A DNA stretch of 64,000 nt from CBDDGJ01 sp965199285 (GTDB lineage: Bacteria; Pseudomonadota; Alphaproteobacteria; RS24). Below, in pieces: positions 35,518 through 44,503 of the stretch. Where the stretch lies: contig OZ240687.1 of the NCBI GenBank assembly GCA_965199285.1, forward strand, positions 1,302,001 through 1,366,000, in the 5' to 3' direction. Position 1 is the stretch's first letter; the number at the start of each line of letters is the position of its first letter. The notes under the pieces are model-generated. The model searched no databases. It was given only the letters and a program-made list of their open reading frames with translations, and was not told where the DNA came from. The translations under genes and the position numbers were made by a program.

Positions 35518-36672
35518 TCAATCCCTGATCGCCTTTATCACGCCATCACATATTGTATAAAATTGAGCGCTGTCTTGAAAGGCACAAAACGGATTACTGT
35601 CTGTACCCGTAATCCACACCTGCCCACCAAGCGCTTGTAAATGCGCCAATAAAGATGCCCGATGCCGTGCATCCAAATGCGCCGCAACCTCATCCAAAAG
35701 CAGTAAAGGAGCAGAGCCGGTTTGGTCTTGTACACAACGCGCTTGCGCCAAAATAAGCCCAACCAGCAGACCCTTTTGCTCGCCGGTTGAACACAAAGCG
35801 GCCGGCATTTTTTTGATAAGATGCGAGACCAGAAAATCAGAGCGATGCGGACCATTGAGTGTGCGTCCGGCTTGCGCATCAACCACCCGATTGCGTGCCA
35901 GCATATCCCGATACATATCTTCGACATCCAATAAGCTGTGCTCCTTAAGGGCGGCTTCAAGCTCACCATCAAGCGCGATTTGCGCAAGCGGAAAATCATG
36001 CTCTGAAGTGACGCTCTGTTGCTGCGCCAAACCATAAGCAAGATGATCAATCGCCTGCAATCGGGCAGCAGCAATGCCAACCGCTTGCACCGCCATTGTC
36101 TCTTCAATTCCATCCAGCCAGATATGGTTTTCGCGGCTTAATTCAGTTTGCAGAATTTTATTGCGCTCGCGCATGGCGCGTTCAAATTTCTGATTATGGC
36201 CGCTAAGCGCCGGAGTCAACGTTTGCGCAAAGCGATCAAAAAATCGCCGCCGCGCTGAAGCCGTATCGGTAAATAATCGATCCATTGCGGGGGTGAGCCA
36301 TAATTGCGGCAAAATTTCATCCAACTGGCGAAACCCCGTTGCGGGCGCACCATTCAGATGAAAGCTGCGGTTGCCCTCACAATAGCGAATACCAATTTGT
36401 AAAGACTGTTGATCTTGATCCATAATTTCTGAAAAAACCGTCCAGCTTGCCGTTTCACAATGATAACAGATCAAATCTGCAAAGGCCGCACTGCGCAAAC
36501 CGCGCCCTGTGCCAAACATCGAAATCGCTTCAAGAATATTGGTCTTACCCGCCCCATTTTGCCCCAGCAAAACCTGGATCGCTGGTGTGCAAGTAAAATC
36601 TACCTGCTGATAGGATCGGAAATTTGTGAGCTGTAAGCGCGCAATATAAGACAGATTAGACAAAACGGTCAC
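35518..36672 (-). CDS. recF: DNA replication and repair protein RecF
   Basis: 384 residues starting at GTG 36672. Walker A GQNGAGKTNILEAI, signature-like STGEQKGLLVGLILA and Walker B LLLLDEVAAHLD are those of RecF. Loads RecA at single-strand gaps with RecO and RecR. 30 bases after dnaN. Confidence 0.94.
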   Translation of the reverse strand: MTVLSNLSYIARLQLTNFRSYQQVDFTCTPAIQVLLGQNGAGKTNILEAISMFGTGRGLRSAAFADLICYHCETASWTVFSEIMDQDQQSLQIGIRYCEGNRSFHLNGAPATGFRQLDEILPQLWLTPAMDRLFTDTASARRRFFDRFAQTLTPALSGHNQKFERAMRERNKILQTELSRENHIWLDGIEETMAVQAVGIAAARLQAIDHLAYGLAQQQSVTSEHDFPLAQIALDGELEAALKEHSLLDVEDMYRDMLARNRVVDAQAGRTLNGPHRSDFLVSHLIKKMPAALCSTGEQKGLLVGLILAQARCVQDQTGSAPLLLLDEVAAHLDARHRASLLAHLQALGGQVWITGTDSNPFCAFQDSAQFYTICDGVIKAIRD

Positions 36673-36702
36673 ATAAACCCGCCCATACTAAACCTGCCCA
36701 TA

Positions 36703-37818
36703 CTAAACCCGCATAGGCATCAGAACATAAAGCGCAGACGGATCTTCATCATCCCGAATAATGGTCGGTGAAGCAGGATCTGATAATTCAAAAATCGCTT
36801 TTTCACCCCCTAATTGGCCTGCAATATCCAATAAATATCGTGCATTAAAGCCAATATCCATTGCCTCATCGCCATAGGAAACGGTAAGTTTATCGGTCGC
36901 ATTTCCACCTTCCGGGTTTGAGACTGTAAGAACCAGCTGATTAGGTTCAAGCGATAATTTTACCGCCCGTGACTTTTCCAGTGAGATTGCAGAAACCCGG
37001 TCAACACTTTGTGAAAAAGCAAGAGATTCAACCTCGAGAGATTTATCATTTTGTTCTGGTATGACGCGATTATAGTCAGGAAATTTGCCATCAATAAGCT
37101 TCGAGGTAAGCACAATATGATCAAAAGCAAAATTAATTTTTGTGTCCGATACCTGAATCGATACCTCGCTTTCGGCTTCGTCTAGAAGTTTCTCGATCTG
37201 CTGAACGGCTTTGCGTGGTACAATAATCGCCGGCATGCCAGATGCACCGACCGGCATTGGTATTTGCACCCGCGCCAGGCGATGCCCATCGGTTGCAACG
37301 GCGCGCAGCACCGCCGCGTCTTCTTCCACAGTGTGTAGGTAAATACCATTTAGATAATAACGGGTTTCTTCTTGCGAAATCGCAAAGCTGGTTTTCTTAA
37401 TCAGATGCAATAAATCACTTGCAGCCAAGGCAAAGGCGACCGGCATCTCATCCGATGTAACGGTCGGGAAATCATCGCGCGGCAAGGTTTGCATTTCAAA
37501 CCGCGCAACCCCTGAACTTAAAATTAGGCGATCATTTTCAGGCGATATGCTCAATTCAATCTGCGCGCCTTCGGGCAAACGGCGGACAATATCAAACAAC
37601 ATATGCGCCGGTGCTGTGATAACCCCTGCCATGGCCACCTCAGCATCTATCTTTTCCCTAATTTCCAGATCAAGATCGGTTGCTGTAAGCGCCAGCATAT
37701 TATTGTCCGCGCTCAGCAATACATTTGACAAAATCGGGATTGTATTGCGTTTTTCAACAACGGATTGGACGTGATTAAGGGCTTTCAAAAAAGTACTGCG
37801 TTCAACAATCGTTTTCAT
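36703..37818 (-). CDS. dnaN: DNA polymerase III beta sliding clamp
   Basis: 371 residues from MKTIVERSTFLKALNHVQSV at 37818; a frame of 46 more codons upstream runs through the family 2 fragment and is not the start. Three clamp domains of about 120 residues each; FDIVRRLPEGA and the C-terminal YVLMPMRV are typical. The clamp rings DNA and binds the polymerase. Confidence 0.97.
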   Translation of the reverse strand: MKTIVERSTFLKALNHVQSVVEKRNTIPILSNVLLSADNNMLALTATDLDLEIREKIDAEVAMAGVITAPAHMLFDIVRRLPEGAQIELSISPENDRLILSSGVARFEMQTLPRDDFPTVTSDEMPVAFALAASDLLHLIKKTSFAISQEETRYYLNGIYLHTVEEDAAVLRAVATDGHRLARVQIPMPVGASGMPAIIVPRKAVQQIEKLLDEAESEVSIQVSDTKINFAFDHIVLTSKLIDGKFPDYNRVIPEQNDKSLEVESLAFSQSVDRVSAISLEKSRAVKLSLEPNQLVLTVSNPEGGNATDKLTVSYGDEAMDIGFNARYLLDIAGQLGGEKAIFELSDPASPTIIRDDEDPSALYVLMPMRV

Positions 37819-37931
37819 ATCTACTCTCTTCGGCAAATCATTTAGTTTATAAACAGTTCTAGCTATAGCTGAGTCGGCAAAGGGGGTCAGCTTTTTTATC
37901 AGAATATCCCCAGCTAATAAAGCCAAAGAAT

Positions 37932-37980
37932 CGAAAAGTGCTGACCATGAAAACAAGCGCTTTTGAGATGATATGCTCTA
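37932..37980. repeat. Family 2 3'-end repeat, degenerate copy D
   Basis: GATATGCTCTA (37970-37980) holds the stop codon (TAG, minus strand) of the ABM gene. It is followed by imperfect arms AGCGCTTTT (37956-37964) and AAAAGTGCT (37934-37942), with one mismatched pair. The second hairpin of the family is not recognisable. Same layout as copies B and C. Confidence 0.55.
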
Positions 37981-38250
37981 TGAGATTTTATAAAAGCGCG
38001 AACAGTTTTCAGTAATAGCGCCCCATAGTGTTTGCTTTATTCGGTTTTGGTGAAACGCAAACGCATCTGTTGATGAAAACCTCTCTTCCACCCAGAATTT
38101 GCAAGGGTCATCTTGATCTTGTAATAAAGAAAATAATTCACACCCTTTTTCCGCCCGCGTTAACCTTATATGTTCAGGTATCTGGCGGATAATCGCAGGC
38201 ACGTCTGATATAGGCGCTAACATATATCCTTTCACATGAACGGCTGGCAT
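37978..38250 (-). CDS. Antibiotic biosynthesis monooxygenase (ABM) domain protein
   Basis: 90 residues, a single ABM dimeric alpha-beta barrel unit: IRQIPEHIRLTRAEKGCELF, CKFWVEERFSSTDAFAFHQN. Such small proteins act as quinol or heme-type monooxygenases or as stress proteins; no function can be assigned. It lies between dnaA and dnaN, normally neighbours. Its stop codon belongs to a family 2 repeat. Confidence 0.7.
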   Translation of the reverse strand: MPAVHVKGYMLAPISDVPAIIRQIPEHIRLTRAEKGCELFSLLQDQDDPCKFWVEERFSSTDAFAFHQNRIKQTLWGAITENCSRFYKIS

Positions 38251-38270
38251 AATCGGCTTACCTTAGTCGA

Positions 38271-39767
38271 TTAACCTTCCAACATCCGCAAGAGAAGATC
38301 GACATCTTCATCAAGATTCGGGTCTTCATTGCGTAATTGCTCGATCTTTCGGACGGCATGAATAACCGTGGTATGATCACGACCACCAAATTTACGACCA
38401 ATCTCTGGCAAAGACCGTGTGGTGAGCTGTTTTGATAAATACATCGCAATTTGGCGCGGGCGTGTCACCGCGCGGGCGCGCCGCGCCGAAAGCATATCGC
38501 TAATCCGGACATTGAAATATTCCGCAACCCGCCTTTGTACCTCATCAATCGTCAAGCGGCGCTCAGAAGCCCGCAATAAATCCCGTAAAACTTCTTGCGC
38601 CATTTCCAGACTGACAGGCCGGCCAACAAAAGAGGCGTAAGCGACAACGCGATTTAACGCCCCTTCTAACTCGCGCACATTGCTGACAATGCGTTGGGCG
38701 ATAAATTCTAGCACGATCTGCGGTACTCTCGCCCCCTCGCCCCGATTGGCAATAGCATCGGCCTTAGATTGCAAAATCCCTAACCGCAACTCATAATCAG
38801 TGGGATGAATATCCGCCACAAGCCCCCATCCCAAACGTGAACGAATGCGTTCTTCAATCCCTTCCAAATCTGAGGGAGAGCGATCTGCAGAAATAATTAC
38901 TTGTCGATTATGGTCAATCAGTGCGTTGAAAGTATGGAAAAACTCTTCCTGCGTGGAATCCTTACCGGCAATAAATTGAATATCATCAATCATCAACACA
39001 TCAACTTCACGGAATTGCTGCTTAAACGCCATCGTATCCTTAAATCGCAAGGCGCGAACGAATTGATACATAAACTTTTCAGCCGAAAGATAAATTACCC
39101 GCCGGTTCGGGTTATTATTGCGTATTTCCCAGGCAATCGCGTGCATTAAATGGGTTTTCCCCAGACCAACTCCACTATAAAGGAATAATGGATTAAAGCT
39201 GACCTGATTATTCTCGCATAAGCGCCGTGCCGCCGCATGCGCCAGCTCATTTGATTTACCGACAACAAAATTATCAAATGTGAAACGTGGATCTAAGGGC
39301 GCACCCAACTCTCCATCAAAGTTTTTAACCTCACTTATTGTCGTTTCCAACTCAGGCGACGCGCCCTTCTCATCACTGCACTCATCATCGGGGGTTTGCG
39401 ATGATGCAGGAACCAATTTTTCAACAATCCGAGTCGCAACTTTTGGCTTAGATGACGCACGCCCCCCCTCTTGCACTTTTACCTCAATCTGCCGGACTGT
39501 CGTATCCTCAAGTTTCCAATAGTCTAAAATACGGGCGGTATAATGTGCTTCAATCCAACTACAAATAAATTGGGTGGGAACAGATAAAATCACCCGCCCG
39601 CGCTGCATACCATCGACATTTAGAACCTTGAACCAGCTATTGAATGTCGCATCACCCAATTCAGCCCGCAATCGCGACCGGACACGATGCCATTGCATGG
39701 CTAGTTGTTTTTCCCCGCCATCGGCTGCTTCATCTTTTATATCTCTGCCGCTTTCCATCACACTCAC
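38271..39767 (-). CDS. dnaA: Chromosomal replication initiator DnaA
   Basis: 498 residues. Domain I about 22-90 (WHRVRSRLRAELGDATFNSW), acidic/basic linker, AAA+ domain III with GVGLGKTHLMHAI, MIDDIQFIAGK and SADRSPSDLEGIEERIRSRL, and DNA-binding domain IV with GRKFGGRDHTTVIHAVRKIE. Binds DnaA boxes and opens oriC. Transcribed away from the putative origin. Confidence 0.98.
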   Translation of the reverse strand: MSVMESGRDIKDEAADGGEKQLAMQWHRVRSRLRAELGDATFNSWFKVLNVDGMQRGRVILSVPTQFICSWIEAHYTARILDYWKLEDTTVRQIEVKVQEGGRASSKPKVATRIVEKLVPASSQTPDDECSDEKGASPELETTISEVKNFDGELGAPLDPRFTFDNFVVGKSNELAHAAARRLCENNQVSFNPLFLYSGVGLGKTHLMHAIAWEIRNNNPNRRVIYLSAEKFMYQFVRALRFKDTMAFKQQFREVDVLMIDDIQFIAGKDSTQEEFFHTFNALIDHNRQVIISADRSPSDLEGIEERIRSRLGWGLVADIHPTDYELRLGILQSKADAIANRGEGARVPQIVLEFIAQRIVSNVRELEGALNRVVAYASFVGRPVSLEMAQEVLRDLLRASERRLTIDEVQRRVAEYFNVRISDMLSARRARAVTRPRQIAMYLSKQLTTRSLPEIGRKFGGRDHTTVIHAVRKIEQLRNEDPNLDEDVDLLLRMLEG

Positions 39768-39886
39768 TATTCCCTATCTAATACATTCCCCATCTAAGCC
39801 TCAGGCTCTAAGATGCAAATTCTATACCCGATTTCATGTCCAATTTTATAGTCGAACCCAATATCATCACTGCCATCGCCTCATTT

Positions 39887-39922
39887 TTGTCGCACCATTA
39901 TTGTCGCACCATTATTGTCGCC
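39887..39922. repeat. 14-base tandem repeat at the end of the rhodanese gene
   Basis: TTGTCGCACCATTA twice (39887-39900, 39901-39914) plus TTGTCGCC (39915-39922). The rhodanese stop codon (minus strand, 39912-39914) lies in the second unit, so copy-number change would not alter the protein. It is in the dnaA upstream spacer. Confidence 0.8.
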
Positions 39923-40388
39923 ATGGCAATTGGGCAGCTTTCCAGCCTGCCTGACAACTACGATGCCCTGCTTGGTCAACATCTCCTTCAAACCCGTCGA
40001 TAATATTATAGACAGCTGAAAATCCCTGCTGTGTAAGGGCTTGCGCCGCCGCAATCGAACGCTGTCCAGAGCGGCAAAGCGTGAATAAAACCATAGTTTC
40101 CTTATCATACCCCGCTTTTAAGCTCTCAATCTCTTCCTCAACCTCACGGACAAAATCGGGGTTCATCTGCATGCTGGGATAAATCTGCCATTGGCAAAAA
40201 ATAACCGGACTGTCTTGCATGACCGGAACCCCAACAAATTGCCATTCAGCCTGACTACGCACATCTATTAAGCAAGAATTTCGAGAGGTAGACAAAAATT
40301 CATATGCGTGCTGACAATCGACATTACCGGCATACCCTTCAAATGGTATTGTCTCAATAATATCAACCTTTTGTATTTGCACGCTCAT
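39912..40388 (-). CDS. Rhodanese-domain sulfurtransferase
   Basis: 158 residues from ATG 40388; an upstream start at 40421 is possible but its extra residues are unlike the family. One rhodanese domain with SCLIDVRSQAEWQFVGVP and the active loop LCRSGQRS (catalytic Cys). The C-terminus GWKAAQLPWRQ is typical of alphaproteobacterial homologues near dnaA. Transfers sulfane sulfur; substrate unknown. Confidence 0.85.
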   Translation of the reverse strand: MSVQIQKVDIIETIPFEGYAGNVDCQHAYEFLSTSRNSCLIDVRSQAEWQFVGVPVMQDSPVIFCQWQIYPSMQMNPDFVREVEEEIESLKAGYDKETMVLFTLCRSGQRSIAAAQALTQQGFSAVYNIIDGFEGDVDQAGHRSCQAGWKAAQLPWRQ

Positions 40389-40572
40389 ATTTCTTAAAGA
40401 CCTTTTTCCCTCAAAAATCACCCGTCTTAAAAATCACATCCGACAACACAGAACCCCACTTACAAAGATAAAGCTAAAGAACATGACTAAATATGCCAAA
40501 TAAATCAGCCTTTTGGTTCCAAAATCAGGGTAAAATCACAAATTACAGCACATAATTTTGCGAGTTTGCTTT

Positions 40573-40617
40573 GCGAAAATCAATAAAGCGAAAATCAATA
40601 AAGCGAAACTCGATAAA
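40573..40617. repeat. Three tandem 15-base repeats in the origin region
   Basis: GCGAAAATCAATAAA at 40573-40587 and 40588-40602, then GCGAAACTCGATAAA at 40603-40617. A related GAAAATCAATCCGATAAA follows near 40642. A+T-rich direct repeats of this kind are common at the unwinding side of origins. Confidence 0.85.
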
Positions 40618-40877
40618 TCAGTCTGACGAAATTAATCTGCCGAAAATCAATCCGATAAAACGCAATAACAGAACCGCAACAGAACCGGTGGTTTCATGCT
40701 TGCTTTTATATTCATAATTATATGGCTTATCGTGATTATCATACAGAATTTTATCCCCAATCAGCTCGGATGATAACTGGCAAAGAAGAAAATGACAACG
40801 TGAAGAAAACGTGAACATTGAAAAAAAATATTTACACCGAATAACCAAAAGACCTTATATAGCGGCTCATAGGGGTG

Positions 40878-40897
40878 TTTTCCACAGGTGTGGAAAA
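40878..40897. promoter_or_regulatory. Inverted pair of DnaA-box-like sites
   Basis: TTTTCCACA (40878-40886) and its complement TGTGGAAAA (40889-40897) separated by GG. Each fits the relaxed consensus TTWTNCACA. Confidence 0.6.
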
Positions 40898-41049
40898 CTT
40901 TCCATAATAATATCCAAGTGATATTATTCTATAAAAGCAACAGATTATCCTTTAGGACAAAGGTGAAGACCATATTGGTGATAAGTTTACAAACAATAAG
41001 TAAAAATAAAGCTGATAAATGATTGCGGGTATCTTTTTTTCGGATTCAC

Positions 41050-41268
41050 CAGATACGCGCCAGGCTATTATTTTTACCCATATTGCGGGCAGAAAGATGA
41101 GATATACTGTTTATCGCGCATATCCCAATTTTTTACAAATATGGCGTAAAAGTGCCAGAACTTAGTATAAAAGTGCACTTTTACTAGATATGCTTTTTAT
41201 CGCGCATATCTCGGGCGTAAAAGTGCCAGAACTTAGTATAAAAGTGCACTTTTACTAGATATGCTTTA
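41050..41268. repeat. Family 2 3'-end repeat, copy B, with tandem duplication
   Basis: A 53-base unit (41144-41196) recurs without change at 41215-41267; each has GTAAAAGTGC and GCACTTTTAC arms around CAGAACTTAGTATAAAA. The right end GATATGCTTTA (41258-41268) contains the rpsT stop codon on the minus strand. The left part (41060-41143) is a diverged form of the family spacer, with CCCAATTTTTTACAAATATGGCG like copies A and C. Confidence 0.85.
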
Positions 41269-41526
41269 AAGGCTCTGTAAGCGTTTGGAAAGGCGAGAGA
41301 CTTTGCGAGATGCCGCTTTGCGATGCACAACACCTTTTTGTCCGGCTCTTGCAATTTCAGGCTGAACCGCGCGAAACGCCAGCTCTGCTGCATCCTTATC
41401 ACCGCTTAAAACGGCTTCTTCAAATTTACGGATAAATCCACGCATCCGCGTTTTGCGGGTTTTATTCAAAGCTGTCCGGCGGGCAATTTTGCGCACCATT
41501 TTCTTTGCTGACTTTGTATTTGCCAT
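41266..41526 (-). CDS. rpsT: 30S ribosomal protein S20
   Basis: 86 residues: MANTKSAKKMVRKIARRTAL and GVVHRKAASRKVSRLSKRL are diagnostic. Located beside dnaA as in many alphaproteobacteria. Its stop codon is embedded in a family 2 repeat, which likely forms the 3' end of the transcript. Confidence 0.97.
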   Translation of the reverse strand: MANTKSAKKMVRKIARRTALNKTRKTRMRGFIRKFEEAVLSGDKDAAELAFRAVQPEIARAGQKGVVHRKAASRKVSRLSKRLQSL

Positions 41527-41601
41527 TTTTTATCCTTATCTCGAAACTGGCGGCGTTATAAGCAAAAGCCTGCCTTTCGTCAAGAACCATTTCCCCACAA
41601 T

Positions 41602-42378
41602 TTATTTATGGGTAAATTTCGGGCTGCGCTTTTCGACAAAGGCGGCCATCCCCTCTTTTTGATCTTCGGTCGCAAACAGCGCATGGAAACTGCGGCGTTC
41701 GAACCTCACCCCTTCATCGAGAGTGGTTTCATAAGCGCGATTGACGCTTTCTTTTACCACCATTAATGCGGGCATTGATTTTTCGGCAATTTTTTCCGCG
41801 ACACAAAGCGCTTCATCCATTAATTGGTCAAGCGGCACAATGCGGCTCACCAAGCCACAGCGTTCTGCCTCTTCAACATCCATCATCCGCCCTGTTAAGC
41901 ACATTTCCATCGCTTTGGATTTACCGATAAAGCGTGTTAGTCTTTGGGTTCCGCCCGCACCAGGAATAACGCCCAGATTAATTTCCGGCTGCCCGAATTT
42001 TGCATTATCCGCCGCCAGAATAAAATCACACATCATCGCCAGCTCACACCCGCCGCCCAGCGCATAGCCTGCAACGGCGGCAATCACCGGTTTGCGGGTG
42101 CGGGTCACTTCTTCCCAATTCGCGGTGATAAAATTTTCCCGTATCACATCGGCAAAATTTTTATCCTGCATTTCCTTAATATCCGCACCCGCCGCAAATG
42201 CTTTTTCGGAGCCGGTGATAATCATACAGCCAATATTATCATCCGCCTCGAACATTTGTACGGCATGAGTAAGCTCATCCATCAACGCTTTGCAAAACGC
42301 ATTTAGCGCATTGGGGCGATGCAGGGTAATAATCCCCACCGCGCCTTTTACATCTGTTAAAATATTCTCATATCTCAT
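41602..42378 (-). CDS. Enoyl-CoA hydratase (crotonase family)
   Basis: 258 residues from ATG 42378 with AGGAG upstream; an ATG seven codons earlier is less likely. Oxyanion-hole region AFAAGADIKEM and GYALGGGCELAMMCD, catalytic Glu region FGQPEINLGVIPGAGGTQRL. Hydrates 2-enoyl-CoA in fatty acid or amino acid breakdown. An enoyl-CoA hydratase between rpsT and mutM is a known alphaproteobacterial order. Confidence 0.92.
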   Translation of the reverse strand: MRYENILTDVKGAVGIITLHRPNALNAFCKALMDELTHAVQMFEADDNIGCMIITGSEKAFAAGADIKEMQDKNFADVIRENFITANWEEVTRTRKPVIAAVAGYALGGGCELAMMCDFILAADNAKFGQPEINLGVIPGAGGTQRLTRFIGKSKAMEMCLTGRMMDVEEAERCGLVSRIVPLDQLMDEALCVAEKIAEKSMPALMVVKESVNRAYETTLDEGVRFERRSFHALFATEDQKEGMAAFVEKRSPKFTHK

Positions 42379-42447
42379 CGTACATCTCCTCATCGGCACA
42401 GCCTTTTAGCGTGATAATGTAAAAATGCAATCTTTTTCTTTTTCGAT

Positions 42448-42804
42448 TCACTTTGTCGGGCGAATGTCAAAAACAAGCTGTTCGGCTTCGAACCGGATCA
42501 TCAAACGCTCCTTACGGCGATAAAAATAGAGAATGGCGGCGTTGGGATCATAAAGCTCCATCATCCATCCCAAATTTGGCAGGCTATCTTGATAAAAACC
42601 GATAAGTTGTTGTTTATCGTATGATCCACGCGCGGCAGTGTACAAAATCCGGCCTTCTGGCTTATCAAATAAAAACGCATTCTGCCGATCTTCAAGTAAT
42701 GGCGGCGGCAGGGGAATATCCGGCGCATCTGCTAGAAACGCTTCTGCTCTTACCCCTGTCATCGATAAAAACAGACCAGATATTATAATGATAAGCCACC
42801 GCAT
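42448..42804 (-). CDS. Small exported protein, unknown function
   Basis: 118 residues with a signal peptide (LIIIISGLFLSMTGVRA). The mature part has FLFDKPEGRILYTAARG, FYQDSLPNLGW and LYFYRRKERLMIRFE, a pattern I know from conserved alphaproteobacterial hypothetical proteins next to mutM or rpsT. 13 bases after the mutM stop, likely cotranscribed. Confidence 0.75.
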   Translation of the reverse strand: MRWLIIIISGLFLSMTGVRAEAFLADAPDIPLPPPLLEDRQNAFLFDKPEGRILYTAARGSYDKQQLIGFYQDSLPNLGWMMELYDPNAAILYFYRRKERLMIRFEAEQLVFDIRPTK

Positions 42805-42817
42805 TTATCTATCCTAG

Positions 42818-43654
42818 CTATTTCTGACAGGCGGGACAATAAAAACTTGCCCGTCCGGCTTGGACAACCCGTTTGATCTTGCCTTTACAATCAGCTGTTA
42901 AGCAGGCTTGCCCGGCGCGGCCATAAACCTTAAAACCGTGTTGAAAATATCCGCTCTCGCCATTTAGGGTTTGAAAATCACGAATGCTCGATCCGCCCGC
43001 TGTAATGGCACGCTCCAAAACCGCAATAATTTCTTGTTGCAATTTTTCGAGCCGCGCCCGGGCAATCCGACCAGCCTGTCGAGAGGGTGCAATCCCTGCG
43101 TCAAATAGAGCCTCACAAACATAAATATTGCCCAAGCCCGCAATTATAGATTGATCGAGAAGCGCATTTTTAATCGGGGTTTTGCGCCCCCTTAACGCTT
43201 TATATAAATAATCAGGCGTGAAGCATGTCGAAAGCGGCTCTGCCCCCATGCGGGCAAAATATGCCGCTTTTTCAGTACCAGACAGTAACTGCATAAACCC
43301 AAACCGGCGCGCATCAATAAAGCGTAAAATATCATTATTGCGGGTTTTGAGACTCACATGCTCATGCTTATGGCGGGGCTGGAGCGGAGACTTATCGAGG
43401 GACGGCTCAACCGAAAAATGCCCGGTCATCCCCAAATGAATAATCCAATATAAATCACCGTCAAGATGGATAAGAATATATTTGCCGCGCCGCGCAAGCT
43501 CTGTGACATATCGATCTTCTAAACGGCGGGCAAAATTTTGCGGAAACGGAAACCGCAAATCAGCGCGATGGCAGCGCACCGCTTCAATGTGTTGATTGTG
43601 CAGATGCGGCACAAGCGCACGGCGAATGGTTTCAACTTCGGGCAATTCAGGCAT
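42818..43654 (-). CDS. mutM: Formamidopyrimidine-DNA glycosylase
   Basis: 278 residues starting MPELPEVETIRRAL with the catalytic Pro2 and Glu3. H2TH region SIIAGLGNIYVCEALFDAGI and a C-terminal zinc finger in which the first pair is CxxxxC (ACLTADCKG) and the second CPAC; a longer first spacing is usual in alphaproteobacteria. Removes 8-oxoguanine and formamidopyrimidines. Diverges from ubiE. Confidence 0.95.
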   Translation of the reverse strand: MPELPEVETIRRALVPHLHNQHIEAVRCHRADLRFPFPQNFARRLEDRYVTELARRGKYILIHLDGDLYWIIHLGMTGHFSVEPSLDKSPLQPRHKHEHVSLKTRNNDILRFIDARRFGFMQLLSGTEKAAYFARMGAEPLSTCFTPDYLYKALRGRKTPIKNALLDQSIIAGLGNIYVCEALFDAGIAPSRQAGRIARARLEKLQQEIIAVLERAITAGGSSIRDFQTLNGESGYFQHGFKVYGRAGQACLTADCKGKIKRVVQAGRASFYCPACQK

Positions 43655-43741
43655 GCGCCAATTATATGATTTGCAGCTAGTATTTCAAGCCCATCTGGTT
43701 TAAGTTCGCGGGAAAGCGTATCTAATCCGCAAAAAGATAAT

Positions 43742-44503
43742 ATGGTAACAAGCATGACAGATCCTAAAGCCAGTTTCGGGTTTCGTGAAATTCCGACCGC
43801 GCAAAAGCAAGGCCTTGTCCGCAATGTGTTTGATCGGGTCGCGGCGCGTTATGACCTTATGAATGATATTATGTCAATGGGCGCGCATCGTATCTGGAAA
43901 GCGCATATGGTGAACCGGCTGCCGCTCGCGCACCCCAATCAGAGCCTATTGGATGTGGCAGGTGGCACGGGTGATATTGCGTTTCGAGCGCTCAAAAAAG
44001 CCCGTCAAGCCTTGCCGATAAGCGTGATGGATATTAATGCTGAAATGCTATCGGTCGGGCGCAAGCGTGCCGCGCAAAAAGGATATGCAAAAAATATTCG
44101 TTTTACCCAAGCCAATGCCGAAGCGCTGCCACTGGCGGATGAAAGCGTCACGATTTATACAATCGCTTTGGGCATTCGCAATGTCACCTATCGCGAAAAA
44201 ACCCTTTTAGAGGCGTGGCGGGTTTTGCAACCGGGTGGATTTTTCGCCTGCCTTGAGCTGTCGCATATGCCTGAAAAAGCGTTACAGAAACTCTATGACC
44301 GCTATTCATTTTCGCTTATTCCGCAGATTGGGAAATTGATTGTCGGCGATTCTGAACCCTATCAATATTTGATTGAAAGCATCCGCCAATTTCCTGCCGC
44401 CGCGCAATTCGCGCAAGACATATCCGCCGCTGGTTTTGCAAATGTGCGCTATGACCGCTTAAGCGGCGGGGTGGCGGCATTACATTATGGGCAAAAACTA
44501 TGA
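43742..44503 (+). CDS. ubiE: Demethylmenaquinone/2-polyprenyl-benzoquinol C-methyltransferase UbiE
   Basis: 253 residues; start 43742 or the ATG four codons later. FDRVAARYDLMNDIMSMG, LDVAGGTGDIAFRAL (SAM site) and ALGIRNVTYREKTLLEAWRV are UbiE signatures. C-methylation in ubiquinone synthesis. Overlaps ubiB by 4 bases. Confidence 0.96.
   Translation: MVTSMTDPKASFGFREIPTAQKQGLVRNVFDRVAARYDLMNDIMSMGAHRIWKAHMVNRLPLAHPNQSLLDVAGGTGDIAFRALKKARQALPISVMDINAEMLSVGRKRAAQKGYAKNIRFTQANAEALPLADESVTIYTIALGIRNVTYREKTLLEAWRVLQPGGFFACLELSHMPEKALQKLYDRYSFSLIPQIGKLIVGDSEPYQYLIESIRQFPAAAQFAQDISAAGFANVRYDRLSGGVAALHYGQKL

Larger units (their letters stand above)
40430..41040. other. Probable chromosomal replication origin (oriC)
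   Basis: A gene-free, A+T-rich stretch between the rhodanese/dnaA side and rpsT. It holds an inverted pair of DnaA-box-like TTTTCCACA (40878-40886 and 40889-40897 complement), a near-box TTATCCCCA (40751-40759) and three 15-base tandem repeats. Replication genes flank it and gene direction switches around it (leftward genes minus, rightward genes plus beyond 43.7 kb). Strong boxes are few, so the exact limits are uncertain. Confidence 0.6.

Noticed and set aside
40751..40759. TTATCCCCA as a full DnaA box
   Set aside because: One mismatch to TTATCCACA at a conserved position; listed only as supporting evidence for the origin.
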